Source: Parvibium lacunae
Lineage (GTDB): Bacteria > Pseudomonadota > Gammaproteobacteria > Burkholderiales > Burkholderiaceae_D
Direction of reading: 5' to 3'
Assembly (NCBI RefSeq): GCF_003335215.1
Contig: NZ_QPGB01000001.1
Location: 496,001-560,000 of the forward strand
Length of the DNA stretch: 64,000 bases
Position numbers and translations under genes: made by a program. A model generated the notes under the pieces. It searched no databases. It was not told the origin of the DNA and worked only from the letters and a program-made list of their open reading frames with translations. The first letter of the stretch is position 1. The number at the start of each line of letters is the position of its first letter. Shown here in pieces: positions 44,404 to 54,682 of this stretch.

Positions 44404-44892
44404 ATGCGATTGACAACGAAAGGCCGCTTTGCAGTGACTGCCATGATCGACTTGGCGCTGCGTCAAGATCATGGCCCGGTAACCTTAGCTGCAATCAGCC
44501 AGCGGCAGCGAATCTCTCTGTCCTATCTTGAACAGTTATTTGGGCGTTTGCGTCGCCACCAGTTGGTTGAGAGTGTGCGTGGTCCCGGTGGCGGCTATAC
44601 CGTGGCCCGAAAGTTGGCACAAATCACCGTAGCAGACATTATTTATGCGGTTGATGAACCCCTTGATGCGACCCAGTGCGGGGGCAAAGAAAATTGTCAT
44701 GACGAGCAACGCTGTATGACACATGACTTGTGGGCCAGTCTGAATCGAAAGATGGTTGATTTCTTGGACTCGGTCTCGCTAGATGATTTGGTTCAGCAGC
44801 AGCGCGAGCGGCAACGCAGCCAAGCGGCAAATACCGCTACGGTAAATCTGGTTCCTACACAACGCGCAGTCGTTGTTCACAATACGCTTTAG
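44404..44892 (+). CDS. iscR: Fe-S cluster assembly transcriptional regulator IscR
   Basis: Rrf2-family regulator that, with a [2Fe-2S] cluster, represses its own isc operon, and in apo form controls other promoters. The winged helix is in the first 65 residues (MRLTTKGRFAVTAMIDLAL). The cluster ligands C92, C98, C104 and H107 fall at the same positions as in E. coli IscR (CGGKENCHDEQRCMTH). The 162 residues are typical. It is the first gene of the operon, 15 bases before iscS, and its own promoter carries two IscR-like sites. Confidence 0.97.
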   Translation: MRLTTKGRFAVTAMIDLALRQDHGPVTLAAISQRQRISLSYLEQLFGRLRRHQLVESVRGPGGGYTVARKLAQITVADIIYAVDEPLDATQCGGKENCHDEQRCMTHDLWASLNRKMVDFLDSVSLDDLVQQQRERQRSQAANTATVNLVPTQRAVVVHNTL

Positions 44893-44907
44893 TTTGGAGT
44901 GTTTAGC

Positions 44908-46122
44908 ATGACCCTATCTTTGCCCATTTATATGGATTATTCCGCGACAACGCCGGTAGACCCGAGAGTGGTCGACGCGATGGTTCCTTGGCTCGGGCAA
45001 CATTTTGGCAATCCAGCCTCACGTAGCCACGCCTTTGGTTGGGCGGCAGAACAGGTCGTTGAAACAGCTCGTGAGCAAGTTGCGGCCTTGGTCAATGCCG
45101 ATCCTCGTGAAATCATCTGGACCTCTGGGGCAACCGAATCGAACAATCTTGCGATCAAAGGTGTTGCTCACTTCAACCAAGAAAAAGGCAAGCATATCAT
45201 TACGGTCAAAACCGAACACAAGGCGGTTTTGGATACCTGCCGAGAGTTGGAGCGCGAGGGTTTTGAGGTCACTTACTTGGATGTTCTCGATAACGGCTTA
45301 CTCGACCTTGAGGCCTTCAAGCAAGCGCTGCGTGCTGACACTATTTTGGTTTCCGTGATGTTTGTTAATAACGAAATTGGGGTGATTCAGGATATTCCTC
45401 AAATCGGCGAAATTTGTCGTGAGCGCGGTATTGTTTTCCATGTTGACGCCGCGCAGGCGACGGGCAAGGTGGAGATTGATCTGCAAACTTTGAAAGTCGA
45501 TCTTATGTCTTTTTCAGCGCATAAAACTTATGGGCCGAAAGGGATGGGGGCCCTCTATGTGCGCCGTAAGCCGCGGGTGCGCCTGGAAGCGCAAATGCAC
45601 GGCGGGGGCCATGAGCGGGGATTGCGGTCTGGCACGTTACCGACCCATCAAATTGTGGGTATGGGCGAGGCTTTTCGTTTAGCCAAAATTGAGATGTCTG
45701 CTGAAAATGCGCGTATTCGCCGCTTGCGTGATCGACTCTGGCAAGGCTTAACAGTCATGGATGAGGTCTATGTGAATGGCGATATGACCCGCCGCATTCC
45801 CCACAACCTTAATATTTCTTTTAACTATGTCGAAGGTGAGTCGCTGATTATGGCGATTAAAGATGTGGCCGTGTCAAGCGGCTCGGCCTGCACCTCGGCC
45901 AGTCTGGAGCCTTCCTATGTGTTGCGGGCGTTGGGGCGCAGTGATGAATTGGCGCACAGTTCAATTCGCTTTAGTGTTGGGCGCTTTACAACAGAAGAAG
46001 AAATCGATTTTGTTATCAAACTTTTGCAAACAAAAATCGGCAAATTGCGCGAGCTTTCACCCTTGTGGGAAATGCATCAAGAAGGCATTGATTTGAGTAC
46101 CGTTCAGTGGGCGGCACACTAA
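44908..46122 (+). CDS. iscS: cysteine desulfurase IscS
   Basis: PLP enzyme that takes sulfur from cysteine and passes it as persulfide to IscU and to tRNA-thiolation enzymes. The N-terminus is [16 protein letters not shown], the PLP lysine is in [14 protein letters not shown], and the persulfide cysteine is in the loop [15 protein letters not shown]. The 404 residues equal E. coli IscS. A GTG at 44899 is in frame, but GGAG at 44896 sits correctly for the ATG at 44908. It is followed after 19 bases by its scaffold partner iscU. Confidence 0.97.
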   Translation: MTLSLPIYMDYSATTPVDPRVVDAMVPWLGQHFGNPASRSHAFGWAAEQVVETAREQVAALVNADPREIIWTSGATESNNLAIKGVAHFNQEKGKHIITVKTEHKAVLDTCRELEREGFEVTYLDVLDNGLLDLEAFKQALRADTILVSVMFVNNEIGVIQDIPQIGEICRERGIVFHVDAAQATGKVEIDLQTLKVDLMSFSAHKTYGPKGMGALYVRRKPRVRLEAQMHGGGHERGLRSGTLPTHQIVGMGEAFRLAKIEMSAENARIRRLRDRLWQGLTVMDEVYVNGDMTRRIPHNLNISFNYVEGESLIMAIKDVAVSSGSACTSASLEPSYVLRALGRSDELAHSSIRFSVGRFTTEEEIDFVIKLLQTKIGKLRELSPLWEMHQEGIDLSTVQWAAH

Positions 46123-46141
46123 CTAACCTGAGGTAACACAC

Positions 46142-46525
46142 ATGGCTTACAGTGAAAAAGTATTAGATCATTACGAAAATCCACGCAATGTCGGCTCCTT
46201 TGAAAAGGGCGATGAGCAAGTAGGCACAGGGATGGTTGGCGCCCCTGCCTGCGGTGATGTGATGAAATTACAAATTAAAGTAAATGAAGCGGGTGTGATT
46301 GAAGATGCCAAGTTTAAAACCTATGGTTGTGGTTCTGCGATTGCTTCTTCGTCTTTAGTTACTGAGTGGGTTAAAGGCAAAACCCTAGATCAAGCCTTGT
46401 CAATCAAGAACACACAGATCGCGCAGGAGCTTGCATTGCCGCCCGTTAAAATCCATTGCTCAATTTTGGCGGAAGATGCGATTAAAGCTGCTGTCGAGGA
46501 TTACAAGAAAAAACATAGCCATTGA
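46142..46525 (+). CDS. iscU: Fe-S cluster scaffold IscU
   Basis: Scaffold on which [2Fe-2S] clusters are built from IscS sulfur. The three ligands C37, C63 and C106, with D39 (GAPACGD), are all present. The HscA recognition motif LPPVK is at residues 99-103, just before [12 protein letters not shown]. The 127 residues are standard. AGG precedes the ATG at good distance. Strong conservation makes the assignment secure. Confidence 0.98.
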   Translation: MAYSEKVLDHYENPRNVGSFEKGDEQVGTGMVGAPACGDVMKLQIKVNEAGVIEDAKFKTYGCGSAIASSSLVTEWVKGKTLDQALSIKNTQIAQELALPPVKIHCSILAEDAIKAAVEDYKKKHSH

Positions 46526-46563
46526 GCGGTATTTGCGCTCTTGTCAAATTAAGCGAGGTATCC

Positions 46564-46887
46564 ATGGCCGTCACCCTATCTGAAAGTGCCGCTAACCATA
46601 TTCAGAAATTTCTGGCTAAGCGCGGCCGAGGGATTGGTTTGCGTTTAGGCGTTCGCACAACCGGGTGCTCTGGTTTAGCTTATAAGCTTGAATACGCCGA
46701 TGAAGCCTTGGCAGAAGACCATCAATTTGTGAGCCATGGTGTAACCGTATTGGTTGATCCTAAAAGCTTGCCCTATCTGGATGGTACGGAATTAGACTTT
46801 ACTCGCGAGGGGTTAAATGAGGGGTTTAAATTTAATAACCCACGTGAAAAAGATAAATGCGGCTGCGGGGAGTCTTTTCGAGTATGA
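46564..46887 (+). CDS. iscA: A-type Fe-S carrier IscA
   Basis: A-type carrier that takes clusters from IscU to apo-proteins. The three conserved cysteines are C35 (TTGCSGLAY), C99 and C101 (DKCGCGESF). The 107 residues match E. coli IscA. A frame is open from 46522 within the iscU stop, but the conserved start [16 protein letters not shown] and GAGGT upstream support the ATG at 46564. Its stop overlaps the hscB start as ATGA. Confidence 0.96.
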   Translation: MAVTLSESAANHIQKFLAKRGRGIGLRLGVRTTGCSGLAYKLEYADEALAEDHQFVSHGVTVLVDPKSLPYLDGTELDFTREGLNEGFKFNNPREKDKCGCGESFRV

Positions 46888-47432
46888 CGGTCGTGAATGC
46901 TTCAGCATTGTTGAGTGCTAATTTCTTTGAACTGCTGGGCTTGCCCCAGCAGTTTGCTTTAGACCGTGAGCATTTGTCGAAACGTTGGCGTGAATTGCAG
47001 GCGCAGGTTCACCCTGATCGTTATGTGCAAGCAAGCGCCACGGAACAGCGGCTGGCTATGCAAGTAGCGACGCGCGTCAATGAAGCCTATCAAACCTTGT
47101 TGCATCCCCTAAAGCGCGCGGTATATTTGTGTGAACTGCATGCGATAGCACTTGAGTTAGACAGTAATACAACGATGCCCCAATCTTTTCTGCTCTTGCA
47201 GATGACCTGGCGAGAAGCCCTGGCCGAGGCTAAAGCAGCTGGTGCAGCGCCAGCCCTTATGGATTTGGAGGGCGAGATTCAAACTTATCGCAATCAAACT
47301 TATGGGGAATTAGCAGACTTGATCGATCAGCAAAGAAATTATCCAGCTGCAGCAAGCTTGATCCGACAACTTTTTTTTATCGATAAAATCAGCCAAGAAG
47401 TGACATCTGCGCTGGCGCAACTTGAGGCATAA
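46884..47432 (+). CDS. hscB: J-domain co-chaperone HscB
   Basis: Type III J-protein that brings IscU to HscA and stimulates its ATPase. The J domain (about residues 10-80) has [12 protein letters not shown] and the essential HPD in VHPDRY. The C-terminal three-helix domain that binds IscU follows. The 182 residues are slightly longer than E. coli HscB (about 171). An in-frame ATG at 46857 lies within iscA; the ATG overlapping the iscA stop is the better start. hscA follows at once. Confidence 0.94.
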   Translation: MTVVNASALLSANFFELLGLPQQFALDREHLSKRWRELQAQVHPDRYVQASATEQRLAMQVATRVNEAYQTLLHPLKRAVYLCELHAIALELDSNTTMPQSFLLLQMTWREALAEAKAAGAAPALMDLEGEIQTYRNQTYGELADLIDQQRNYPAAASLIRQLFFIDKISQEVTSALAQLEA

Positions 47433-47433
47433 C

Positions 47434-49305
47434 ATGGCTTTATTGCAAATTTCAGAACCTGGCCTCTCGCCCGAACCGCATCAACATCGCCTTGCCGTGG
47501 GCATTGATTTAGGGACAACCAATTCCCTGGTAGCCACAGTCCGCAACAGCATTCCCACTGTGCTACCCGATGAGCAGGGTCATGCATTATTGCCATCAAT
47601 TGTGAACTACCAAGCAAGCCAAACCTTAGTTGGGCGGGCAGCGCAGAAACAGCAAGCGAGCGATCCACGTAATACGATCGTTTCTGTTAAGCGCTACATG
47701 GGTAGGGGCCTCAGTGATGTGGCTTACAGCGAGCACAGCCCCTACGTGTTTGTTGATAGCCCTGGTATGGTCCAATTTAAAACCATTGCCGGGGTCAAAT
47801 CACCCGTTGAAATTTCAGCTGAAATTCTACGGACCTTAAAAGCCCGTGCGGAAGCATCGCTAGGTGGTGAGCTTGTTGGCGCAGTGATTACGGTGCCAGC
47901 TTATTTTGACGAAGCGCAGCGTCAAGCCACAAAAGATGCCGCCAAACTCGCTGGTTTGAATGTGCTGCGGCTGTTGAATGAACCCACGGCTGCAGCGATT
48001 GCTTATGGTTTGGATAATGCCGCGGAGGGGATTTATGCCGTCTACGATTTAGGGGGCGGGACCTTTGATATTTCGATTCTTCGCCTGAGCCAGGGTGTCT
48101 TTGAAGTGCTTGCAACGGGGGGTAATAGTGCTCTGGGGGGAGATGATTTTGATCACCGAATTTATTGTTGGCTGATTGAGCAGGGTCAATTTGGGCCGCT
48201 TTCTGCACATGATCAGCGGCGCTTAACCATGCTGGCGCGTGAAACCAAAGAAGCCCTCAGTACACATGGTGAAGCGCCAGTCAGTGTTCTTTTGGAAAGC
48301 GGTGAGAAGCTTAATTTGACGCTCACAGCAGAGTCGTTTGTGACCATGACGCAACCGCTCGTGCAAAAAACCTTGCAAGCTTGTCGGCGGGCATTACACG
48401 ATGCGGGGTTAGAAAAAGCGGAGGTCAACGGTGTGGTGATGGTTGGTGGCTCAACCCGCATGCCACATGTACAACAAGCGGTTGGCGAGTTTTTTGGACA
48501 AACCCCCTTGACCAACCTGGATCCCGATAAAGTGGTGGCGCTGGGCGCTGCGATGCAAGCCAATTTGTTAGCAGGGAATAAGCCTTCAGCAGGAAATGAC
48601 TGGTTATTGCTGGATGTGATTCCGCTTTCGCTCGGTGTGGAAACGATGGGGGGGCTGGTGGAAAAAATCATTCCGAGGAATGCAACTCTACCCATCGCAC
48701 GCGCGCAGGAATTCACCACGTTTAAAGACGGCCAAACCGCCATGAGCATCCATGTGTTGCAGGGTGAGCGCGAGCTGGTCAGCGAATGCCGTTCACTCGC
48801 CCGGTTTGAATTAAAAGGCATTCCCCCCATGGTGGCTGGGGCGGCGCGTGTACGAATTACCTATCAAGTAGATGCGGATGGTTTACTGGCGGTCAGTGCG
48901 CGAGAACTAGTGTCTGGCGTCGAAGCCACGGTGCAAGTGAAGCCATCGTATGGCCTGAGTGATGAGCAGATTCGTGGCATGTTGGAATCTGCATTCAATA
49001 GCGCAGAGGCCGACATGCATGCACGTGCTTTGCGTGAGCAACAGGTAGATGCCCAGCGTTTGATTGAAAGTGTGCAAAGCGCTCTAGAACAAGATGCGCA
49101 CTTGCTCGATGCTACTGAGCTAGGGCAGATTGAGGCCGCACTTACCACCTTACAGTCACTCTTACCAGCGGCAGCGCAGGACTTGCTGGCACAAGCCACC
49201 GAACAGCTCAGCCAGCTGACTGAAAACTTTGCGGCACGTCGCATGGATCAATCGATTAAACGTGTGCTGGCAGGTAAATCAATCCAAGAAATTGAATCGC
49301 AATGA
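47434..49305 (+). CDS. hscA: Fe-S assembly Hsp70 chaperone HscA
   Basis: Specialised Hsp70 that releases clusters from IscU by an ATP-driven cycle with HscB. The nucleotide-binding domain has [14 protein letters not shown] and the phosphate loop [13 protein letters not shown]. The substrate-binding domain starts near residue 390 ([15 protein letters not shown]) and ends in a helical lid. The 623 residues are typical of HscA rather than DnaK, and the acidic DnaK tail is absent. The ATG at 47434 follows the hscB stop by one base. The fdx start overlaps its stop as ATGA. Confidence 0.96.
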   Translation: MALLQISEPGLSPEPHQHRLAVGIDLGTTNSLVATVRNSIPTVLPDEQGHALLPSIVNYQASQTLVGRAAQKQQASDPRNTIVSVKRYMGRGLSDVAYSEHSPYVFVDSPGMVQFKTIAGVKSPVEISAEILRTLKARAEASLGGELVGAVITVPAYFDEAQRQATKDAAKLAGLNVLRLLNEPTAAAIAYGLDNAAEGIYAVYDLGGGTFDISILRLSQGVFEVLATGGNSALGGDDFDHRIYCWLIEQGQFGPLSAHDQRRLTMLARETKEALSTHGEAPVSVLLESGEKLNLTLTAESFVTMTQPLVQKTLQACRRALHDAGLEKAEVNGVVMVGGSTRMPHVQQAVGEFFGQTPLTNLDPDKVVALGAAMQANLLAGNKPSAGNDWLLLDVIPLSLGVETMGGLVEKIIPRNATLPIARAQEFTTFKDGQTAMSIHVLQGERELVSECRSLARFELKGIPPMVAGAARVRITYQVDADGLLAVSARELVSGVEATVQVKPSYGLSDEQIRGMLESAFNSAEADMHARALREQQVDAQRLIESVQSALEQDAHLLDATELGQIEAALTTLQSLLPAAAQDLLAQATEQLSQLTENFAARRMDQSIKRVLAGKSIQEIESQ

Positions 49306-49640
49306 CAAAAATTACCATTCTTCCCCACCCAACCTTATGCCCAGCAGGAGCTGAATTTGAGGCGACTCCTGGCGCTTCGCTCTGTGAGGCCCTGCTGGAA
49401 AACGATATTTCGATTGAACACGCTTGCGAAATGTCCTGCGCTTGCACGACGTGTCATGTCATTGTGCGGCAGGGGTTTAGTTCGCTTGCGCCAAGTGATG
49501 AACTCGAAGATGACTTACTAGACAAGGCCTGGGGATTAACCGCTTTATCTCGTCTGTCTTGCCAAGCAATCATCGCAGAGACTGACCTAACAGTCGAAAT
49601 TCCTAAATACACCCTCAACCATGCGCGGGAGAACCACTGA
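49302..49640 (+). CDS. fdx: [2Fe-2S] ferredoxin of the Isc system
   Basis: Adrenodoxin-type ferredoxin that supplies electrons for cluster formation. The ligands C42, C48, C51 and C87 occur at the same positions as in E. coli Fdx ([11 protein letters not shown] and LSCQ); C46 is an extra cysteine also common in the family. The 112 residues are normal. It overlaps both neighbours by one to four bases, so hscA, fdx and iscX are translationally coupled. Confidence 0.96.
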   Translation: MTKITILPHPTLCPAGAEFEATPGASLCEALLENDISIEHACEMSCACTTCHVIVRQGFSSLAPSDELEDDLLDKAWGLTALSRLSCQAIIAETDLTVEIPKYTLNHARENH

Positions 49641-49843
49641 TGCCAAGCCTAAAATGGACTGATACGCTTGAGATCGCCATTGCGCTCTGCGATGCGCATC
49701 CTGAGGTTGACCCACAGCAGATTCGCTTTACCGACCTGCATCGCTGGGTGTGTGAGCTGCCAGATTTTTCCGATGACCCGAATCGCTCTGGTGAGAAAAT
49801 TTTAGAAGCAATTCAAGCAGCGTGGATAGAGGAGGCCTGCTGA
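49640..49843 (+). CDS. iscX: Isc system accessory protein IscX
   Basis: Small acidic protein that binds IscS and is thought to modulate its activity or act as an iron adaptor. The 67 residues follow the family pattern: [21 protein letters not shown], given here in part as [13 protein letters not shown], then [11 protein letters not shown] and a C-terminal AAWIEEA. It is the last gene of the isc operon. No intrinsic terminator was seen before the convergent PII-like gene 40 bases away. Confidence 0.95.
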   Translation: MPSLKWTDTLEIAIALCDAHPEVDPQQIRFTDLHRWVCELPDFSDDPNRSGEKILEAIQAAWIEEAC

Positions 49844-49882
49844 GTTACATTTCAGACGTTGCTTTCCTTGCATGACAAATAG

Positions 49883-50185
49883 TCAGTATTTTTCTGGGCG
49901 CAGCACACTCACTTCGGCAATAAACATCGACACTGAGTAGTGGGGGCAGTAGGTGGTGAGAATGTATTGGCTCAATTGCTGCGCGACCTCTTGGGTGCAG
50001 ATTACTTTCATTTCAATCGAGCGGTCGGCCTCCCAGCTATCTTCACGGGTGCCGTGCTGGCCGCCACCGCGCACATCGTAAATGGTGTAGCCTTGCGCCC
50101 CATGTTGGCGGGCGGCTTTGATCAAGTTTTTTTCTAGTGCGGCCTCGGTAATGATGACCAGTAATTGGCGAGCATGGGTAGGCAT
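49883..50185 (-). CDS. PII-like signalling protein, SbtB-like
   Basis: A 100-residue ferredoxin-fold trimer-type protein of the PII superfamily that probably binds adenine nucleotides and regulates the adjacent transporter. The T-loop region is DVRGGGQHGTREDSW, and the last strand is FIAEVSVLRPEKY. The C-terminal CGPxGC redox loop of cyanobacterial SbtB is absent. Classical GlnB motifs, including the uridylylated tyrosine loop, are not seen. GGAG precedes the ATG. It lies 23 bases downstream of the SbtA-like gene on the same strand, which is the main reason for the SbtB-like call. Confidence 0.8.
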   Translation of the reverse strand: MPTHARQLLVIITEAALEKNLIKAARQHGAQGYTIYDVRGGGQHGTREDSWEADRSIEMKVICTQEVAQQLSQYILTTYCPHYSVSMFIAEVSVLRPEKY

Positions 50186-50208
50186 GGGTGTCTCCAGAGT
50201 GGGGCAAT

Positions 50209-51141
50209 TTAGTTGAATAGTGTTTGTGCCAAGCGGTGGTAGAGGGGAATCCCCACAGTAATGTTAAAGGGGAAGGTAATGCCTAATGCAACCCCAATCG
50301 AAAGGGCGGGGTTGGCTTCTGGCACGGCGATCCGCATTGCCGTTGGGGCGGCAATATAAGAGGCGCTAGCAGCCATACAGGCGAGCAGGGTAGCGCCGCC
50401 AGGGGTAAGCCCAATCGCGTAACCAACCCCCATGCCCAACATGGCGAGCAGGCTTGGGGTGATTAACCCAAAGGCGACAAGAAATACCCCGGCCTGGCGT
50501 AAATCGGGCAATCGCCCGCCCGCCACCAGCCCCATTTCCAGCAAGAAAAGGGCAAGCACTCCTTTAAACAGATCGAGAAAGAGCGGCGCTATTGGTTTAA
50601 TGCCGTCGGGGCCTGCGCATGCACCAATCAGTATGCCGCCCACCAAGAGCAACACACTTTTTCCACAAAATACTTCATGAGCCAGTTCGCCCCAACGAAT
50701 ACTGCTCAGGTTAGCACTGCGTGCCAGCAAAATCCCGGCGATGATGCCGGGGGCTTCAAGCAAGGCCACAAACAGTGGCATGTAGGGCTCTACCGCAACC
50801 CCTTGCTTGAGCAGATAGGCACTGGCAACCGCAAACGTGACGACACTCACCGAACCATAGTGCGCCGCAATAGAGGCCGCATCAGGACGGCTGAGTTTAC
50901 CGAGCCAGCTGAGAATCGGGAACAGTAAAAAGGGAATGAGTGCGCCCATGAGAATGACGCTGATAGCTTGTGGAGCAAGGGCGGCCAATGGCTGTTTGGC
51001 AAGCTCCACACCGCCTTTGATCCCGATCGCCAGCAGCAGAAAAATCGAGAGGGTTTCGTAGAGTGCTTCGGGTAAGCGCAAATCAGATTTGAGTAATCGC
51101 GCAGCGATACCGAGTAAAAAAAAGAGGACAACCGGGTCCAT
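50209..51141 (-). CDS. SbtA-like sodium-dependent bicarbonate transporter
   Basis: Inner-membrane permease of the DUF897/SbtA family, 310 residues and about ten helices in two inverted halves. The start MDPVVLFFLLGIAARLLKSD and the segments LLAIGIKGGVELA and LFLLEMGLVAGGRL are typical. In cyanobacteria SbtA takes up bicarbonate with sodium for the carbon-concentrating mechanism. No carboxysome or RuBisCO genes are in the window, so here it could feed anaplerotic carboxylation, autotrophy encoded elsewhere, or another anion. It is paired with the PII-like gene downstream and divergent from prkA. Confidence 0.85.
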   Translation of the reverse strand: MDPVVLFFLLGIAARLLKSDLRLPEALYETLSIFLLLAIGIKGGVELAKQPLAALAPQAISVILMGALIPFLLFPILSWLGKLSRPDAASIAAHYGSVSVVTFAVASAYLLKQGVAVEPYMPLFVALLEAPGIIAGILLARSANLSSIRWGELAHEVFCGKSVLLLVGGILIGACAGPDGIKPIAPLFLDLFKGVLALFLLEMGLVAGGRLPDLRQAGVFLVAFGLITPSLLAMLGMGVGYAIGLTPGGATLLACMAASASYIAAPTAMRIAVPEANPALSIGVALGITFPFNITVGIPLYHRLAQTLFN

Positions 51142-51312
51142 AAATTACCTAACGGGAGTTTAGAGGGGATTTTGTTACGGTATTTGAGGTATCACTACCT
51201 TTAGTTATGGCATTTTACGACGTAGACTGAATGTGAGTACAGGTGATCTTAATGTCCCTTGATCGCAAAGGGATGCTCATTAGCTGGATTAACCGAATAG
51301 GTAGGAGGCGAG
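51142..51312. other. sbtA-like/prkA divergent intergenic region
   Basis: It contains two short perfect hairpins, AGGTA-TCAC-TACCT (51187-51200) and TCCCTT...AAGGGA (51255-51273), and a strong ribosome-binding site AGGAGG (51304-51309) for prkA. I looked for the GG-N10-GC pattern of sigma-54 promoters, known for E. coli yeaG, and did not find a convincing one. Confidence 0.35.
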
Positions 51313-53235
51313 ATGGATATTTTCAGTAAATTTGCCGAACGTTATGATCGCACCCGTGAAGAAGAGCTTTCGCTCGAGGAATATCTGGCGCTCTGCCAAC
51401 GCGAGCCATTGACCTATGCGACCGCCGCAGAGCGCATGCTACAGGCGATTGGCGAGCCAGAGTTACTCGACACCCGGCATGACCCTCGCCTGTCGCGTAT
51501 TTTTCAGAACAAAGTGGTGAAAATTTATCCTGCCTTCCGCGAGTTTTATGGGCTGGAGGAAGTCATTGAGCAGGTGGTGTCTTATTTCCGCCATGCGGCG
51601 CAGGGCTTGGAAGAGCGTAAGCAAGTGCTGTATTTGCTGGGCCCGGTGGGAGGCGGGAAATCGTCGATTGCGGAAAGACTGAAACAGTTGATGGAGCGGA
51701 TTCCGTTTTATGCCATTAAAGGCTCTCCGGTTAATGAGTCGCCTTTGGGGTTGTTTAGTAGTGATGAAGATGGCGCGATTCTGGAGGAGCAATATGGCAT
51801 TCCGCGCCGTTATTTGAATAAAGTGTTATCGCCCTGGGCGGTGAAGCGCTTGCATGAGTTTAATGGCGATATTCGGCAATTTCGGGTGGTGAAGCGTTAT
51901 CCCTCAGTCTTAAACCAAATTGGTATTGCAAAAACCGAGCCGGGTGATGAAAACAATCAAGATATTTCTTCCTTGGTGGGGAAAGTGGATATTCGCAAGC
52001 TCGAACAATATTCGCAAAATGACCCCGATGCCTACAGCTTTTCTGGGGGGCTGTGTTTGGCGAATCAGGGTTTGCTGGAATTTGTGGAGATGTTCAAGGC
52101 CCCGATTAAGGTGTTGCATCCACTGCTCACCGCAACCCAGGAAAATAATTTCAAAGGAACCGAGGGTTTCGGGGCGATTCCGTTCGATGGGATTGTTCTG
52201 GCGCACTCTAATGAGTCGGAATGGAAACTGTTTAAGAACAATAAGAATAATGAGGCCTTTCTAGACCGTATTTATATTGTGAAGGTGCCGTATTGTTTGC
52301 GGGTGACCGAAGAAGTCAAAATTTATGAAAAGCTCTTACGTGGCTCTTCCTTGAAAGAGGCACCCTGTGCGCCCGGTACACTGAAAATGATGGCGCAGTT
52401 TTCAGTTTTGAGCCGTATTAAAGACCCTGAAAACTCGAGCATTTTCAGCAAAATGCAGGTGTATGACGGTGAAAACTTAAAAGATACGGACCCGAAAGCC
52501 AAGTCTATTCAAGAATATCGGGATTACGCTGGTGTGGATGAGGGGATGAGTGGTACCTCAACACGCTGGGCATATAAAGTGCTGTCGAAGGTGTTTAACT
52601 TTGATATGTCTGAAGTGGCCGCCAATCCGGTGCATTTGCTTTATGTGCTGGAACAGAGCATTGAGCGTGAACAATACCCCGCAGAAACCGAACAAAAGTA
52701 TCTCGCCTATGTGAAAGAGTATTTGGCTGCCAAGTATGTTGAGTTTATCGGTAAAGAGATTCAGACCGCTTATTTGGAGTCTTATTCCGAATATGGGCAA
52801 AATATCTTTGATCGTTATGTCACCTTTGCTGATTACTGGATTCAAGACCAGGAGTTTCGTGACCCTGACACGGGCGAGGCGTTTGATCGGGGGGCGCTGA
52901 ACAATGAATTGGAAAAAATTGAGAAGCCTGCCGGGATTAGCAACCCGAAAGATTACCGGCACGAAGTGGTGAATTTTGTGTTGCGAGCACGCGCGAATAA
53001 TGGCGGCAATAACCCGCACTGGGCCAGTTATGAAAAACTGCGCATGGTAATTGAGAAAAAAATGTTCTCCAATACCGAGGAGTTACTACCTGTGATTTCA
53101 TTTAATGCCAAGGCCAGTGCAGACGATCAGAAAAAGCATGATGATTTCGTTAATCGGATGGTGCAGAAAGGCTACACCGCTAAACAGGTGCGGTTACTCT
53201 GCGAATGGTATTTGCGAGTGCGTAAAGCGCATTAG
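51313..53235 (+). CDS. prkA: PrkA-family serine protein kinase (YeaG)
   Basis: Large AAA-like serine kinase linked to stationary phase, nutrient stress and sporulation-type responses. The N-terminal ATPase domain has Walker A GPVGGGKSSIAERLK near residues 110-124. The C-terminal PrkA kinase-like domain includes the family segments HEVVNFVLRARANNGGN and CEWYLRVRKAH at the very end. The 640 residues equal E. coli YeaG (about 644). It is followed by yeaH and spoVR, a cluster conserved across proteobacteria. The substrate is not known. The start follows AGGAGG closely. Confidence 0.95.
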   Translation: MDIFSKFAERYDRTREEELSLEEYLALCQREPLTYATAAERMLQAIGEPELLDTRHDPRLSRIFQNKVVKIYPAFREFYGLEEVIEQVVSYFRHAAQGLEERKQVLYLLGPVGGGKSSIAERLKQLMERIPFYAIKGSPVNESPLGLFSSDEDGAILEEQYGIPRRYLNKVLSPWAVKRLHEFNGDIRQFRVVKRYPSVLNQIGIAKTEPGDENNQDISSLVGKVDIRKLEQYSQNDPDAYSFSGGLCLANQGLLEFVEMFKAPIKVLHPLLTATQENNFKGTEGFGAIPFDGIVLAHSNESEWKLFKNNKNNEAFLDRIYIVKVPYCLRVTEEVKIYEKLLRGSSLKEAPCAPGTLKMMAQFSVLSRIKDPENSSIFSKMQVYDGENLKDTDPKAKSIQEYRDYAGVDEGMSGTSTRWAYKVLSKVFNFDMSEVAANPVHLLYVLEQSIEREQYPAETEQKYLAYVKEYLAAKYVEFIGKEIQTAYLESYSEYGQNIFDRYVTFADYWIQDQEFRDPDTGEAFDRGALNNELEKIEKPAGISNPKDYRHEVVNFVLRARANNGGNNPHWASYEKLRMVIEKKMFSNTEELLPVISFNAKASADDQKKHDDFVNRMVQKGYTAKQVRLLCEWYLRVRKAH

Positions 53236-53355
53236 AGAAGGGTGTGAATAGGTGATGGACACTGCACTCGGCGGAGAAAAAGCGGGCGCTTAGCGCAGTA
53301 AACCTTCTGCGTATTGTGTGCCGATAGCTGCATTTTTAGCGAGATTAGGACTGCC

Positions 53356-54633
53356 ATGTTCCAAGTAATCGACCGTCGCTTGAATGGTAAAAATAAAAGC
53401 GCGATTAACCGAGAGCGCTTTTTGCGCCGCTATCGCACTCAAATCAAAGAGGCTGTCAATCGTTCGATCAAAGGACGCTCGATTACAGATGTCACCAGTG
53501 GTGAGGGCGTCTCTATCCCAGTTAAAGATATTCGTGAACCTAATTTTGGGCATGGCCAAGGGGGCGAATGGGAAACGGTACACCCCGGTAATGAGGACTA
53601 TGTGACCGGTGATCAAATTGAACGCCCCCAGGGAGGCGGTCAGGGCAAAGGGGGCGGTGAAGCAAGCGAGGATGGGGAAGGGCAAGATGAATTCGCGTTT
53701 ACGCTCTCTCGCGACGAATATCTGAACTATATCTTTGATGATTTGGCCTTGCCGAATCTGGTCAAAACCCATTTGTCGCAGAGTAAAGAAACTAAATTAG
53801 TTCGCGCTGGTTTTACTAATGATGGTTCGCCCACGAATATTAATGTAGTGCGTTCCATGAAAGGTGCAATTGGTAGGCGGCTGGCGCTCGCCACACCGCT
53901 CGCCGCAAAATTAAAAGCCTTGGAGCAAGAATTACAAATACTGAAAGAAGATCCCGCCGATCATGCTCAAGAAATTGCAGACCTTGAGGCAAGAATCCAT
54001 GTCTTGCGGGGGCGTATTCTGGGGATTCCCTATTTGGACCCTTTGGACCTGCGCTACAGCCATCGGGTGAAACAGCCGAAGCCGAATAATAAAGCGGTGA
54101 TGTTTTGTTTAATGGATGTCTCTGGTTCGATGGATGAAGATAAAAAAGATATGGCAAAACGCTTTTTTATTTTGCTCTATTTGTTTTTACAGCGTGCTTA
54201 TGAAGAAATTGAGGTGGTTTTCATTCGGCATCACACCCAAGCGCAGGAGGTGAGTGAGCAGGACTTTTTCTATTCACGCGAATCTGGGGGGACGGTTGTT
54301 TCCTCGGGACTGAAGCTGATGGTCGAGATCATGGCGAAACGTTATGCGCCCGATGAATGGAACATTTATGCGGCACAAGCCTCCGATGGCGATAATTGGA
54401 GCGGTGATTCGCCACTCTGCGGTCAGTTGATTCATGAGCAAATCATGCCGCTGGTACAGTACTTTGCTTATATTGAGATTACCGATGGCGAGCCTCAAAA
54501 TTTATGGTTTGAATATGAAAAATTGAAAGAGACGCAGCGTTATTTTTCAATGCAGCGCATCACTCAGCGAGCGGATATTTTTCCTGTTTTTCGTGAGCTT
54601 TTCAAAAAGCAAACGCAACAGGCCTTGTTCTAG
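53356..54633 (+). CDS. yeaH: YeaH/YhbH family protein (DUF444)
   Basis: Partner of the PrkA kinase, function unresolved. The N-terminal part starts FQVIDRRLNGKNKSAINRER and includes a Gly-rich linker (about residues 85-105), a feature of the family. A von Willebrand A-like domain carries the metal-site motif DVSGSMD (D254, S256, S258), and later ESGGTVVSSGL and ASDGDNW complete it. The 425 residues are typical. A frame is open from 53314, but AGGA near 53346 supports the ATG at 53356. It lies about 120 bases after prkA. Confidence 0.93.
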   Translation: MFQVIDRRLNGKNKSAINRERFLRRYRTQIKEAVNRSIKGRSITDVTSGEGVSIPVKDIREPNFGHGQGGEWETVHPGNEDYVTGDQIERPQGGGQGKGGGEASEDGEGQDEFAFTLSRDEYLNYIFDDLALPNLVKTHLSQSKETKLVRAGFTNDGSPTNINVVRSMKGAIGRRLALATPLAAKLKALEQELQILKEDPADHAQEIADLEARIHVLRGRILGIPYLDPLDLRYSHRVKQPKPNNKAVMFCLMDVSGSMDEDKKDMAKRFFILLYLFLQRAYEEIEVVFIRHHTQAQEVSEQDFFYSRESGGTVVSSGLKLMVEIMAKRYAPDEWNIYAAQASDGDNWSGDSPLCGQLIHEQIMPLVQYFAYIEITDGEPQNLWFEYEKLKETQRYFSMQRITQRADIFPVFRELFKKQTQQALF

Positions 54634-54682
54634 TTGCGCATAAAGGACGCCACGGTGAGAGAGATAGCGAGGGAGGGTTGCC

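Noticed and set aside
51142-51312. Sigma-54 promoter for prkA
   Set aside because: The only TGGCA-like stretch (near 51207) lacks GC at the -12 position.
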